From positions 682,001 to 746,000 of the forward strand of contig NZ_CP078079.1 of assembly GCF_020809045.1 (NCBI RefSeq): a DNA stretch of 64,000 nt, given 5' to 3'. The notes under the pieces are model-generated. The model saw only the letters and a program-made list of their open reading frames with translations. It was not told where the DNA came from and made no database searches. The position numbers and the translations under genes were made by a program. Below are positions 8,104 to 15,774 of this stretch, piece after piece (the first letter of the stretch is position 1; each line of letters starts with the position of its first letter). Source of the stretch: Pseudarthrobacter sp. L1SW. Lineage in GTDB: Bacteria; Actinomycetota; Actinomycetes; Actinomycetales; Micrococcaceae.

Positions 8104-9336
8104 GTGCCCCGCATCCGACTGCTGGTCCCCGGCAACATCCACCACCATTCCGGCGGCAACGTCTACAACGCGCGGCTGGTGCAGGGCCTGGAGGCTTTGG
8201 GGACAGAAGTCGAAGTGATCGCAGTGGACGGCGCCTGGCCGGAAGCCAGTGCACACGCGCGGCGCCGGCTGGGCAGCCTCCTCGGCGCCTGGGAACAGGA
8301 CGCGGGACTGCAGGGCGCGGGCAAGCAGGACGCGGAACAGCAGGCGGCAGGACTGCAAGCGGCAAGCCAGCAGGGCACAAGCCAGCACGGCGCGGGCCAG
8401 CAAGCGGCAAGCCAGCAGGGCACAAGCCAGCAGGGCACAAGCCAGCACGGCGCGGGCCAGCAGGGTGCACGGCCGCAGGGCATCGTGACGCTGGTGGACG
8501 GGCTGATCGCCATGGGTGCGCCGGATGAGCTGGAGTTCGCGGCCAAAGCCGGCCGGGAAACCTGGGTGCTGGTCCACATGCCGGCCCCCGCCCGCCACGG
8601 GCTCGAGGCGAGGTCCCTGCGCGCCGCCGCCGGGGTGCTGTGCACCAGCACCTGGGCCAGGGATGTCCTGGCGGCGCGCCACGCCCTTCGCGGGCTCAAG
8701 GTTGCCCTTCCCGGCACCGATCCGGCGCCCTTGGCCGGAGGATCCGCGCCGCCCCACATCGTCACCGTCGCCGCACTCCTGCCCAACAAGGACCAGTTGC
8801 TTGTGGTTGAGGCGCTGGGCCTGCTGCAGGACCTCGACTGGACGGCATCGCTGGTGGGATCGGACCAGGCAGACGGCGGGTACACCGGCAAGGTTCGCGC
8901 CGCCGTTCATGCGAACGGGCTGGACGGGCGGATCCAGCTCACCGGCGAGCTGACCGGCCAGCCGCTGGAAAGCGCATGGCAGCGGGCGGATCTCAGCCTG
9001 CTGGTCTCCCGCGCTGAGGCTTTCGGCATGGTGGTCACTGAGTCGCTCGCCCGGGGTATCCCCGTTATCGTGCGCGACGGAACGGGCGCGGTTGAAGCCT
9101 TGCGCCTCGGCGCGCCGGGAACGGACGACGACGGCGGCTCGCTTCCAGGAGCGAAGGTTGCGTTCCCCGCCGATGATGACCCTGCCAACCCCGCCCTGCT
9201 TGCCCAGGTCCTCCGCAGCTGGCTGGAGGACCCCGCAACCAGGGCTTCCTGGCGGGAGAGGGCGGTTCAGGCCAGGAACAGGCTGCCGGGCTGGGACCGC
9301 ACAGCGGCCGTGGTGCTGGACGCCATCCGGAATTAG
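8104..9336 (+). CDS. GT4-type glycosyltransferase
   Basis: 410 residues from a GTG at 8104. The N-terminus (LLVPGNIHHHSGGNVYNARLV) fits the first GT-B domain, and the C-terminal half has the retaining GT4 signature AEAFGMVVTESLARGIPVIV (E-x7-E). Between residues about 70 and 125 is a Gln/Ala/Gly-rich repeat without counterpart in typical GT4 enzymes. No good Shine-Dalgarno precedes the GTG, so coupling to the upstream gene 4 bp away is likely. With the MDR and PTPS-like enzymes, it may glycosylate a pterin-like molecule; this is inference. Its stop overlaps the stop of tadA on the other strand. Confidence 0.82.
   Translation: MPRIRLLVPGNIHHHSGGNVYNARLVQGLEALGTEVEVIAVDGAWPEASAHARRRLGSLLGAWEQDAGLQGAGKQDAEQQAAGLQAASQQGTSQHGAGQQAASQQGTSQQGTSQHGAGQQGARPQGIVTLVDGLIAMGAPDELEFAAKAGRETWVLVHMPAPARHGLEARSLRAAAGVLCTSTWARDVLAARHALRGLKVALPGTDPAPLAGGSAPPHIVTVAALLPNKDQLLVVEALGLLQDLDWTASLVGSDQADGGYTGKVRAAVHANGLDGRIQLTGELTGQPLESAWQRADLSLLVSRAEAFGMVVTESLARGIPVIVRDGTGAVEALRLGAPGTDDDGGSLPGAKVAFPADDDPANPALLAQVLRSWLEDPATRASWRERAVQARNRLPGWDRTAAVVLDAIRN
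8320..8475 (+). repeat. 15-bp-unit minisatellite in the glycosyltransferase gene
   Basis: Units such as GCAAGCCAGCAGGGC and ACAAGCCAGCACGGC recur in frame, and a larger block (8356-8400) is copied with one extra unit at 8401-8460. The coded peptide is built from QQGTS, QHGAG and QQAAS pentamers. Slippage here would add or remove five residues without a frameshift. Confidence 0.9.
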
Positions 9337-9839
9337 AGCCGCGTACGGTGCCCGGCGAAGAACTCACGCAGCAGTCCGGCGCATTCCGCCTCGCGCACGC
9401 CGGGGTAGACCTCAACCCAATGGTTCAGGCGGCGCTCGCGGAGCACGTCGAACACGGATCCGGCCGCCCCCGCCTTCTCATCCCACGCCCCGAAGACCAC
9501 GCGGGGAATCCGGGCCAGGACAACGGCGCCGGCGCACATGGCACAGGGCTCAAGGGTTACCACCAGGGTGCAATCGGCAAGCCGCCAGCCGTCCCCGGTT
9601 CCGCCGTCGAGCAGTGAAAGCTGGCGCAGCCGGTCCGCCGCCTCGCGGATAGCAACCATTTCGGCATGGGCAGTGGGATCGCCCAGCTCCTCCCGCTGGT
9701 TCCGCCCGGAACCCAGCACGGCGCCGTCGGGACCCAGCACCACCGCACCAATCGGCACATCCTCCGTGGCGAGGGCGCGGCGGGCCTCAGCCAGGGCAAG
9801 GCCCATCCACGCGTCGAATTTTTTATCTGCGGAGACCAT
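9333..9839 (-). CDS. tadA: tRNA-specific adenosine deaminase
   Basis: 168 residues. Zinc deaminase motifs are HAEMVAI (about residue 56) and PCAMCAGAVV (about 98), with FDVL...LNHWVEVYPGV near the end, as in TadA, which converts A34 to inosine in tRNA-Arg(ACG). A tRNA-Arg(ACG) is encoded at 23.4 kb in this window. TATCAT lies 6 nt before the ATG, pointing to a leaderless transcript. The gene converges on the glycosyltransferase gene with a 4-bp shared stop region. Confidence 0.93.
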   Translation of the reverse strand: MVSADKKFDAWMGLALAEARRALATEDVPIGAVVLGPDGAVLGSGRNQREELGDPTAHAEMVAIREAADRLRQLSLLDGGTGDGWRLADCTLVVTLEPCAMCAGAVVLARIPRVVFGAWDEKAGAAGSVFDVLRERRLNHWVEVYPGVREAECAGLLREFFAGHRTRL

Positions 9840-9845
9840 GGCTCA

Positions 9846-9851
9846 ATGATA
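9846..9851 (-). promoter_or_regulatory. -10 box for leaderless tadA
   Basis: TATCAT on the minus strand, then TGAGCC, then the ATG. Six nt between box and start codon places the transcript 5' end at or next to the A of ATG. Confidence 0.55.
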
Positions 9852-9900
9852 GTTTCGTGGGATAACCAAAGCCCGTGACGCCCAGCCGCCGGGAGGCACA

Positions 9901-10707
9901 GTGAGCACCGTCCGAGACCGCATGGACAAGTGGATCAAGCCCTACGCCGCCTTGTGGCTGACCATGATCATTGGGGGAACACTGGTGGTCGCCCTGGCCC
10001 TGCTCGGCGCCGAGGTGTACGCGAACGTGGTGGACGAGGAAGGGCTGGCGAGCCTCGATATTCCTGCACTGGAATACTCCCAATCGCTGCGGAACCCGGA
10101 CGTGGATGCCTTCGCCACGGGCTTTACCAACGTGGGCGGCGGGATCGGGATGCCCATTCTTGCCAGCATCCTCACCGCGTGGCTGACATTCCTGAGCAGG
10201 ACCTGGCGGCCCATCGTCCTGGTGGGCGGTGCTGCCCTCGTTTCCACAACGGCCACCACCCTGGGCAAGCGCCTGGTGGGCAGGGCGCGGCCGGACCATT
10301 CGGAGGCTGTGCCGCCCTATGAAACCACACCGTCCTTCCCCAGCGGACACACCCTGAACACAACGGTGGTGATCGGGGTCCTGGTCTACCTGATGTGCCT
10401 TCAGTTCCGGATCCTCTGGGCCAGGATCGCCGCGATCACGGCCGGCGCCATCTTTATCATCGCCATGGGCCTGAGCAGGGTTTTCCTGGGACACCACTGG
10501 CTGACCGATGTAATGGCCGGCTGGTTCCTTGGCCTCGCCTGGGTGTGCATGGTGATCCTGGCCCACCGGTTGTTCCACCTGATACGGCGCCGCGAGCACG
10601 CAGGCCCTGCGCCCACGTTTGAACGCCCCGTGGTGCGGGATGTAGTGGCCGACGCGGTGCACCATGACGGGCGGCACACCGACCGGGGCGAGGGTAATGC
10701 CGGGTGA
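9901..10707 (+). CDS. PAP2-family membrane phosphatase
   Basis: 268 residues with about six membrane segments. The three phosphatase motifs are in order: KRLVGRARP (about 125), PSFPSGH (about 144), and SRVFLGHHWLTD (about 195-206), giving the catalytic histidines. The family removes phosphate from lipid phosphates such as undecaprenyl pyrophosphate or phosphatidate at the outer membrane face. The GTG start has GGGAGG four bases upstream. It ends 12 bp before upp. The C-terminal 35 residues are hydrophilic. The substrate cannot be assigned. Confidence 0.88.
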   Translation: MSTVRDRMDKWIKPYAALWLTMIIGGTLVVALALLGAEVYANVVDEEGLASLDIPALEYSQSLRNPDVDAFATGFTNVGGGIGMPILASILTAWLTFLSRTWRPIVLVGGAALVSTTATTLGKRLVGRARPDHSEAVPPYETTPSFPSGHTLNTTVVIGVLVYLMCLQFRILWARIAAITAGAIFIIAMGLSRVFLGHHWLTDVMAGWFLGLAWVCMVILAHRLFHLIRRREHAGPAPTFERPVVRDVVADAVHHDGRHTDRGEGNAG

Positions 10708-10713
10708 TAGTTT
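10708..10713 (+). promoter_or_regulatory. -10 box for leaderless upp
   Basis: TAGTTT followed by TGACCC and then the ATG of upp. The box sits at the very end of the PAP2 gene, giving upp its own start of transcription. Confidence 0.55.
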
Positions 10714-10719
10714 TGACCC

Positions 10720-11355
10720 ATGCGCACTCTCGTTGTTGACCACCCGCTGGTCGCCCATAAGCTCACCGTCCTCCGGGACAAAAACACCCCGTCCCCGGTT
10801 TTCCGGCAGCTGACGGAGGAGCTGGTGACCCTCCTCGCCTACGAGGCCACCCGAGAGGTCCGCACCGAGCCCGTCACCATCGAAACCCCCGTCAGCACCA
10901 CCGTGGGCACGGCGTTCACCAAACCCACTCCACTGGTGGTCCCCATCCTTCGTGCGGGACTGGGCATGCTGGAGGGCATGACCAAGCTGGTCCCAACCGC
11001 TGAAGTGGGCTTCCTGGGCATGGCCCGTGACGAGGAAACCCTGGACATCATCACCTACGCCGAGCGCCTCCCCGAGGATCTCACCGACCGGCAGATCTTC
11101 GTGCTGGATCCCATGCTTGCCACCGGCGGAACACTGCGCGAAGCCATCAAGTTCCTGTTCAAGCGCGGCGCCTCCGATGTCACGTGCATCTGCCTGCTCG
11201 CCGCGCCGGAAGGCCTGGCCAAGCTGGAGGAAGAACTCTCCGGCGCAAACGTCACTATTGTCCTGGCGTCCATCGACGAGAAGCTCAACGAAAAGTCCTA
11301 CATCGTCCCCGGCCTCGGCGACGCCGGCGACCGGCTGTACGGCATCGCAGGCTAG
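10720..11355 (+). CDS. upp: Uracil phosphoribosyltransferase
   Basis: 211 residues, standard length. It has [10 protein letters not shown] (about 73), the PRPP loop DPMLATGGT (about 131) and the C-terminal [15 protein letters not shown] uracil-binding region. It makes UMP from uracil and PRPP in the cytoplasm (pyrimidine salvage). There is no Shine-Dalgarno; a TANNNT box 6 nt upstream suggests leaderless expression. Confidence 0.97.
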   Translation: MRTLVVDHPLVAHKLTVLRDKNTPSPVFRQLTEELVTLLAYEATREVRTEPVTIETPVSTTVGTAFTKPTPLVVPILRAGLGMLEGMTKLVPTAEVGFLGMARDEETLDIITYAERLPEDLTDRQIFVLDPMLATGGTLREAIKFLFKRGASDVTCICLLAAPEGLAKLEEELSGANVTIVLASIDEKLNEKSYIVPGLGDAGDRLYGIAG

Positions 11356-11401
11356 GACTCAAGCCTTTCCCGCTTCCCAACACAAGGCTTAGCCTGTGCG
11401 C

Positions 11402-11806
11402 ATGGACTGGAAACTGGAACTCGTTTTTGTGCCCGTGTCCGATGTGGACCGCGCCAAAGACTTCTACGTCAACAAAGTGGGCTTCAACGCAGATTTCGAC
11501 GAGCGGCCCAGCGACTCCATCAGGTTCGTGCAGCTGACCCCGCCAGGGTCTGCCTGCTCCATCTGCATTGGGGAAGGGCTCACGGATGCGCCTCCCGGCA
11601 CAGGCTCAAACCTGCAGCTCGTGGTCAATGACATCCAGGCCGCCCATGCGCAGCTGAAGGCCAACGGGGTGGAGGTCAGCGATGTGGACGTGCAGGACTG
11701 GGGCCATTTTGTGTACTTCGCCGACCCTGACGGGAACCGGTGGGCGGTCCAGTACATCCCGGGCCGGGACGTACTGGACCGCGAGGGGCAAGCTGCCTCG
11801 GTTTAG
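11402..11806 (+). CDS. VOC (glyoxalase/bleomycin-resistance fold) protein
   Basis: 134 residues with paired beta-alpha-beta-beta-beta modules: DVDRAKDFYVNKVGF at the start and FADPDGNRWAVQYI at the end. Members bind a metal and act on small thiols, extradiol substrates or antibiotics; the substrate here is not readable. TAGCCT lies exactly 6 nt before the ATG at 11402, so I choose that over the GTG two codons earlier. Its TAG stop shares TTAG with the stop of the facing transglycosylase gene. Confidence 0.85.
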   Translation: MDWKLELVFVPVSDVDRAKDFYVNKVGFNADFDERPSDSIRFVQLTPPGSACSICIGEGLTDAPPGTGSNLQLVVNDIQAAHAQLKANGVEVSDVDVQDWGHFVYFADPDGNRWAVQYIPGRDVLDREGQAASV

Positions 11807-12516
11807 TACCAGTTATTGGCGTAGTGGAAGTTCAGTGCTCCACACGGGGACTGGTAGCGCTCCTGGATGTAGTCCAGGCCCCAGTTGATCTGCGTGCGGT
11901 AGTTGGTGAGGTAGTCGGCGCCGGCGCTGGCCATCTTCTCAGCCGGCAGGGACTGGACGATGCCGTAGGCGCCGCTGCTCGGGTTGGTGGCCGTGGTGGT
12001 CCAGTCCGATTCCTTGGTCCACAGGGTCTGCAGGCACTGCATCTGGTCTGGTGCCCAGCCATAGGAAGCCAGCTGACCGGCAGCGTACGCTTGGGCGCCT
12101 GCGGGATCGTTAACCGCGACGACGGGTGCGGGCTCGGGTGCCGGTTCGGGCGCCGGGGCAGGTGCCGGCTCGGGCGCAGGAGCTGGCGCGGGTTCCGCGG
12201 CCGGGGCTGGAGCCGGTTCGGCGGCCTGCGGGACAACGTTGATCGGCTCTGCCGGGGCGGCAGGCGCGGGGTTGGCACGGATTTCGCTCTGCTCCATGCT
12301 CAGCTTCGACTGGGCCTCCGAGGCCTGCGCTTCAGTGGCGGCCACGCGGGCGCTGGTGTCAGTGGCCTGGCCCGCGGCGCCGACTCCAACGAGGAGGGCG
12401 CAGGACGCTGCCAGGATCGCGGCGCGCTGGCCGAAGGACGGGATTTTGCCTGCTGCGCGCGGAGCGCTGGCGTCGGAGCCTGAAAGCGGGCGTGGTTTTA
12501 CAAGGAACTTTGACAT
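11803..12516 (-). CDS. Secreted transglycosylase-like cell-wall protein
   Basis: 237 residues. A hydrophobic segment near residues 31-50 (AAILAASCALLVGVGAAG) acts as signal or anchor, followed by a helical stretch, a long Pro/Ala/Glu repeat (PAPAPEPAPAP, about 90-135) that probably spans the wall, and a C-terminal SLT-like domain with CLQTLWTKESDW, ATNPSSGAYGIVQSLP and INWGLDYIQERY. Such domains cleave or remodel peptidoglycan; the Glu of KESDW is the candidate catalytic acid. The ribosome site is GAGAGGCG. Its leader holds a c-di-AMP riboswitch. Confidence 0.85.
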   Translation of the reverse strand: MSKFLVKPRPLSGSDASAPRAAGKIPSFGQRAAILAASCALLVGVGAAGQATDTSARVAATEAQASEAQSKLSMEQSEIRANPAPAAPAEPINVVPQAAEPAPAPAAEPAPAPAPEPAPAPAPEPAPEPAPVVAVNDPAGAQAYAAGQLASYGWAPDQMQCLQTLWTKESDWTTTATNPSSGAYGIVQSLPAEKMASAGADYLTNYRTQINWGLDYIQERYQSPCGALNFHYANNWY

Positions 12517-12529
12517 GATGGATCGCCTC

Positions 12530-12695
12530 TCACACCTGCGGAGTTAGCTGTCGGGTTCGGATGAGGGCATCCGGCCGCACGGATAAAACACGTGCAGGCT
12601 TAACCCCAAGGGCATTGAGTGCCCGGGACGGTGGGTCCCCCGCCTCTGCCGTTGCTCAAGAGGAATCCGGGAAGTGGCAGAGCTTGGCGTCAACC
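12530..12695 (-). promoter_or_regulatory. ydaO/yuaA-type cyclic di-AMP riboswitch
   Basis: Read on the minus strand, the leader contains conserved blocks I associate with this class in order: GAGGCGGGGGACCCACC, TTGGGGTTAA, and CCGAACCCGACAGCTAACTC followed by CGCAGG, just 14 nt before the coding start. The class senses c-di-AMP, usually as an off-switch for actinobacterial wall hydrolases and resuscitation factors. Boundaries are approximate because I folded it by eye only. Confidence 0.88.
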
Positions 12696-12723
12696 CGGGA
12701 TATGCGGTCCGATCGCGGAACGC

Positions 12724-12754
12724 ACCCTATCGACGGTACAGGAGTGCAGGACAA
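12724..12754 (-). promoter_or_regulatory. Candidate promoter for the riboswitch transcript
   Basis: Minus-strand TTGTCC (12749-12754) and TAGGGT (12724-12729) with a 19-nt spacer, or GATAGG with 17 nt. It would start the RNA about 30 nt upstream of the aptamer. Confidence 0.4.
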
Positions 12755-12777
12755 AAGTCACATTTTGGTAACGGGGA

Positions 12778-14301
12778 TCACGACGAGGGCGCGTCGCCTT
12801 GCGCCATTCCGCGGAACAAGGGCAGCTGCAAGGTGAACTGCGTGTGGCCCGGTTGCGACGTTACCGTTACCCGTCCGCCGTGGGCCTCGACGATGGACTC
12901 GACGATGGACAACCCCAGGCCGCTGGTTCCCTCAGCGGCGAGGGCAACGTTGGCGGTGCCCGCGCGGGCCGCGTCTACGCGGGCAAACCGCGCGAAGACG
13001 TGGTCCACGAACTCAGGCGGAATGCCGCCGCCGTCGTCCGTTACCGTCACCACCGCGGCGCCCTCCGGCGTTTTCCCCACGCCCGTGACCACCGTGGTGC
13101 CGGGAGGGGTGTGCTTGCGGGCGTTGGAGAGCAGGTTCATCAACACCTGCCGCAGCTGGGATGGATCCCCCTTGACCACCACCGGCTCGTCGGGAAGCTC
13201 CAGGCGCCAGGTGTGCCCGGGAGCCATGACTTTTTCGTCGCTGACGCCTTCCACCACCAGCTGGGTCAGGTCCACCTCGCTGAGCTTCAGCGGCTGGCCT
13301 TCATCAAGCCGCGCGAGCAGCAGGAGATCCTCCACCAAGGCGGTCATCCGTTCCGACTGGCTTTGGACCCGCGCCAGCGACTTCTCCCCGTCCGCAGTAA
13401 GGTTTTCCGTCATCCTCATCAGCTCGGTGTAGCCGCGGATTGCGGTCAGCGGCGTGCGCAGCTCATGGGAAGCGTCAGCCACGAACTGCCGCACCTTGGT
13501 TTCGCTCTTCTGCCGCGCCTGCAACGCATTGGCAACGTTGTCCAGCATGAGGTTCAGTGCGTGCCCCACGCTGCCCACCTCAGTTCCGGGATTGGAGTTC
13601 GACGGCGGTACGCGTACAGCAAGTGCTACCTCACCGGCATCCAGCGGCAACTGTGAAACGCGCGTGGCCACCTCGGAGAGCTGCTCAAGGGGCTTCATAG
13701 TGCGGCGGATCAGGACCGTGCCCGCGAGCCCGATCAGGAGCAACCCGCCCAGCGAGACAACCACGAAGGTCCAGACCAGGGACGTGAGCGTGCTCTCCTT
13801 GGCCGCCAGGGGAAGCCCGGTGACCAGGACGTCGCCGAAACTGGTTTTGACCGCGACCAGCCGGTAGTCGCCGTTTGAAAGCGTGCGGTCAACAGGCCGG
13901 GCGTCGGTGGCCAATGCCAGCAGGACCTGCTTGTCCTCCGTGGACAGCGCGGAGCGGGTGGTATCCGCTGCGAGGAAGCCAGCGCTGTTGACCTGGCCGT
14001 TGAGGATACGGGCGTTCAGCGTTCCCACGCTTTGGCCGCGGGAATCCAGGGGGTCCCTGCCATTGAAGCCGCCGGACGGAGGGCGGCCGGGATCGTTGGA
14101 GCGGGCTGCGGCCTGGCCCAGCTGCTCGTCCAGCTGGCGCGTGAGGAAAGCGTCCATGGAGGCATAGCTCACCACGCCCACTGCACCGCAGATGGCGACC
14201 AGCAGCGCCATGGCCAGGAGGATGAGCCGGGTCCGCAGATGCCAGGTGTTGGGCCTGAGCCAGCTCCGGCGCTGCGGCTCCGCCGTCTGCACGGAGGTCA
14301 T
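12778..14301 (-). CDS. Two-component sensor histidine kinase
   Basis: 507 residues. Membrane segments at about 25-48 and 174-199 bracket an extracytoplasmic domain of about 120 residues. HAMP follows, then the HisKA dimerisation box with phospho-accepting His279 (FVADASHELRTPL), N-box NLLSNARKHT (about 390) and G-box DDGGGIPPEF. The architecture is of the OmpR-partner kinase class. It starts 7 bp after the stop of the response regulator gene, so the two are one operon. The stimulus is unknown; nearby genes give no clear target. Confidence 0.92.
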   Translation of the reverse strand: MTSVQTAEPQRRSWLRPNTWHLRTRLILLAMALLVAICGAVGVVSYASMDAFLTRQLDEQLGQAAARSNDPGRPPSGGFNGRDPLDSRGQSVGTLNARILNGQVNSAGFLAADTTRSALSTEDKQVLLALATDARPVDRTLSNGDYRLVAVKTSFGDVLVTGLPLAAKESTLTSLVWTFVVVSLGGLLLIGLAGTVLIRRTMKPLEQLSEVATRVSQLPLDAGEVALAVRVPPSNSNPGTEVGSVGHALNLMLDNVANALQARQKSETKVRQFVADASHELRTPLTAIRGYTELMRMTENLTADGEKSLARVQSQSERMTALVEDLLLLARLDEGQPLKLSEVDLTQLVVEGVSDEKVMAPGHTWRLELPDEPVVVKGDPSQLRQVLMNLLSNARKHTPPGTTVVTGVGKTPEGAAVVTVTDDGGGIPPEFVDHVFARFARVDAARAGTANVALAAEGTSGLGLSIVESIVEAHGGRVTVTSQPGHTQFTLQLPLFRGMAQGDAPSS

Positions 14302-14308
14302 GGCGCGC

Positions 14309-15049
14309 CTACTCCGCCGGTTTGATGACGTACCCGGCGCCCCGCACGGTGTGGATCATGGGCGGGTGCACGGCATCCAATTTCTTGCGCAGGTAGGAAA
14401 TGTAGAGCTCCACGATGTTTGCCTGTCCGCCGAAGTCGTAATTCCACACCCGGTCCAGGATCTGGGCCTTGCTGATGACGCGCTTGGGGTTTTCCATGAG
14501 GTAGCGCAGCAGCTCGAACTGGGTGGCCGTCAACTGGAGCTCCTCGCCCGCGCGGGTCACCTCCCGGGTGTCGACGTTGAGCACAAGGTCTCCCACCACC
14601 AGTTCGGCAGTGTCCATGGCGGCAACGCCGGACCGCTGGACCAGCCGGTGCAGCCGCAGCAGGACTTCCTCCATGCTGAACGGCTTGGTGACATAGTCGT
14701 CCCCGCCGGCAGCCAGGCCCACGATCCTGTCCTGGACGGCATCCTTGGCAGTCAGGAAGAGCGCGGGGACCTCGGGCGCGAAGGCGCGGATCCGGCCCAG
14801 GACCTCGACGCCGTCGAACCCCGGAATCATGACGTCCAGGACCAGGACGTCGGGGCGGAAGTCCTTGGCCAGCTTCACCGCTGCGGGACCATCGGCGGCA
14901 ACCGCCACTGACCAGCCCGCCATGCGCAGGCCCATGCTCATGAGTTCAGAGAGGCTGGGTTCGTCATCCACCACCAGCGCCCTGATGGGGGAACCGCCCG
15001 GATGGGTGAGCTTGGGGAGGTTGTTTGTCATGGAGTGCGAAGTGGCCAT
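14309..15049 (-). CDS. OmpR-family response regulator
   Basis: 246 residues. The receiver domain has the acidic pair DDE (about 28-30), phosphorylation site Asp72 (VLVLDVMIPG) and the conserved Lys in YVTKPF. The C-terminal winged helix contains ATQFELLRYLMENP, RVWNYDFGGQANIVELYISYLRKKL and the VRGAGYVI wing. The ATG at 15049 has GGAGAG 7 nt upstream; an internal ATG six codons later is possible. It is the first gene of the pair with the sensor kinase. Confidence 0.93.
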   Translation of the reverse strand: MATSHSMTNNLPKLTHPGGSPIRALVVDDEPSLSELMSMGLRMAGWSVAVAADGPAAVKLAKDFRPDVLVLDVMIPGFDGVEVLGRIRAFAPEVPALFLTAKDAVQDRIVGLAAGGDDYVTKPFSMEEVLLRLHRLVQRSGVAAMDTAELVVGDLVLNVDTREVTRAGEELQLTATQFELLRYLMENPKRVISKAQILDRVWNYDFGGQANIVELYISYLRKKLDAVHPPMIHTVRGAGYVIKPAE

Positions 15050-15774
15050 GGAACAACTCTCCGATCATTGGTTTAAGCCCGGCTATGGCGTTCCTGTGCC
15101 CAAGCTGTGAATCCCAGCCTAGCGAGCTGAACGTCCGCAGCGGCCGGTACCGCGGTGCTGCTGCCTTGTTTCGGCTGCCACCTTGCTGCCGCCTTGCTGC
15201 CGCTGCCGAATTGCCCGCCAGGCATTTGCAGACCCCTGCCGCCGGCTTCTGCTGCCCGTCCGTGGAAATTTTCTTGTCCGGAATTGGAGGCGGCTGGACA
15301 CGCCAGCGGCGCGGTGAGTGGGATTTCCCTATCAGTCCGGGTGTTGAATATGTGGACGCCTGAGCGCTGTTCCGTCGAATATCATTCTGCAGTCCGGCCA
15401 TGTTGGCGGCTGGTAACGGATAACAAGCGTTATTTTTGCGGCTATGCCAGAATCGTGATCTGCGGCACATTAGCCCAATTCGTCTCATAATGCGGACGAT
15501 CCGGTCCATTGTTACTTGCAAGTTGTCATTGTTACGCTGCACACTTCCAATGTGAACAAGAACTCAACAGCACCTGCAGCCGCAGAATATTGGCCCAGCA
15601 CATCCGCTGCTGCCGACATGCGCTGTTGTCGAATGCACGCCTGACCTTCCCACCCTCCGAAGTTCTTAGGCATTCGCCCCCAGCCCAGCGTCGGGCGCCC
15701 CTCCCCAGTTCGCATTGCGGGGAAACCCAGCATTCGGGCCGTGATGACGGCCATTCACATTGAGGTAAGCAAAC
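15050..15774 (+). other. Long 725-bp divergent intergenic region
   Basis: No convincing gene on either strand. It should hold the promoter of the two-component operon (left) and that of the orphan winged-helix gene (right). From about 15360 to 15560 it is clearly richer in A and T than its surroundings. It contains a small palindrome ATAAC-AAGC-GTTAT near 15420 and a pair of direct repeats at 15507-15535. The last 230 bp would be a long transcribed leader if the promoter near 15535 is real. Confidence 0.6.
15507..15535 (+). promoter_or_regulatory. Direct repeats CATTGTTAC, 20 bp apart, at a candidate promoter
   Basis: CATTGTTAC occurs at 15507-15515 and 15527-15535, two helical turns apart, as winged-helix dimers often prefer. 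TTGTTA and TACGCT overlapping these repeats are 18 nt apart and could be the -35 and -10 elements. The site might be an autoregulatory operator of the downstream gene. Confidence 0.35.
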
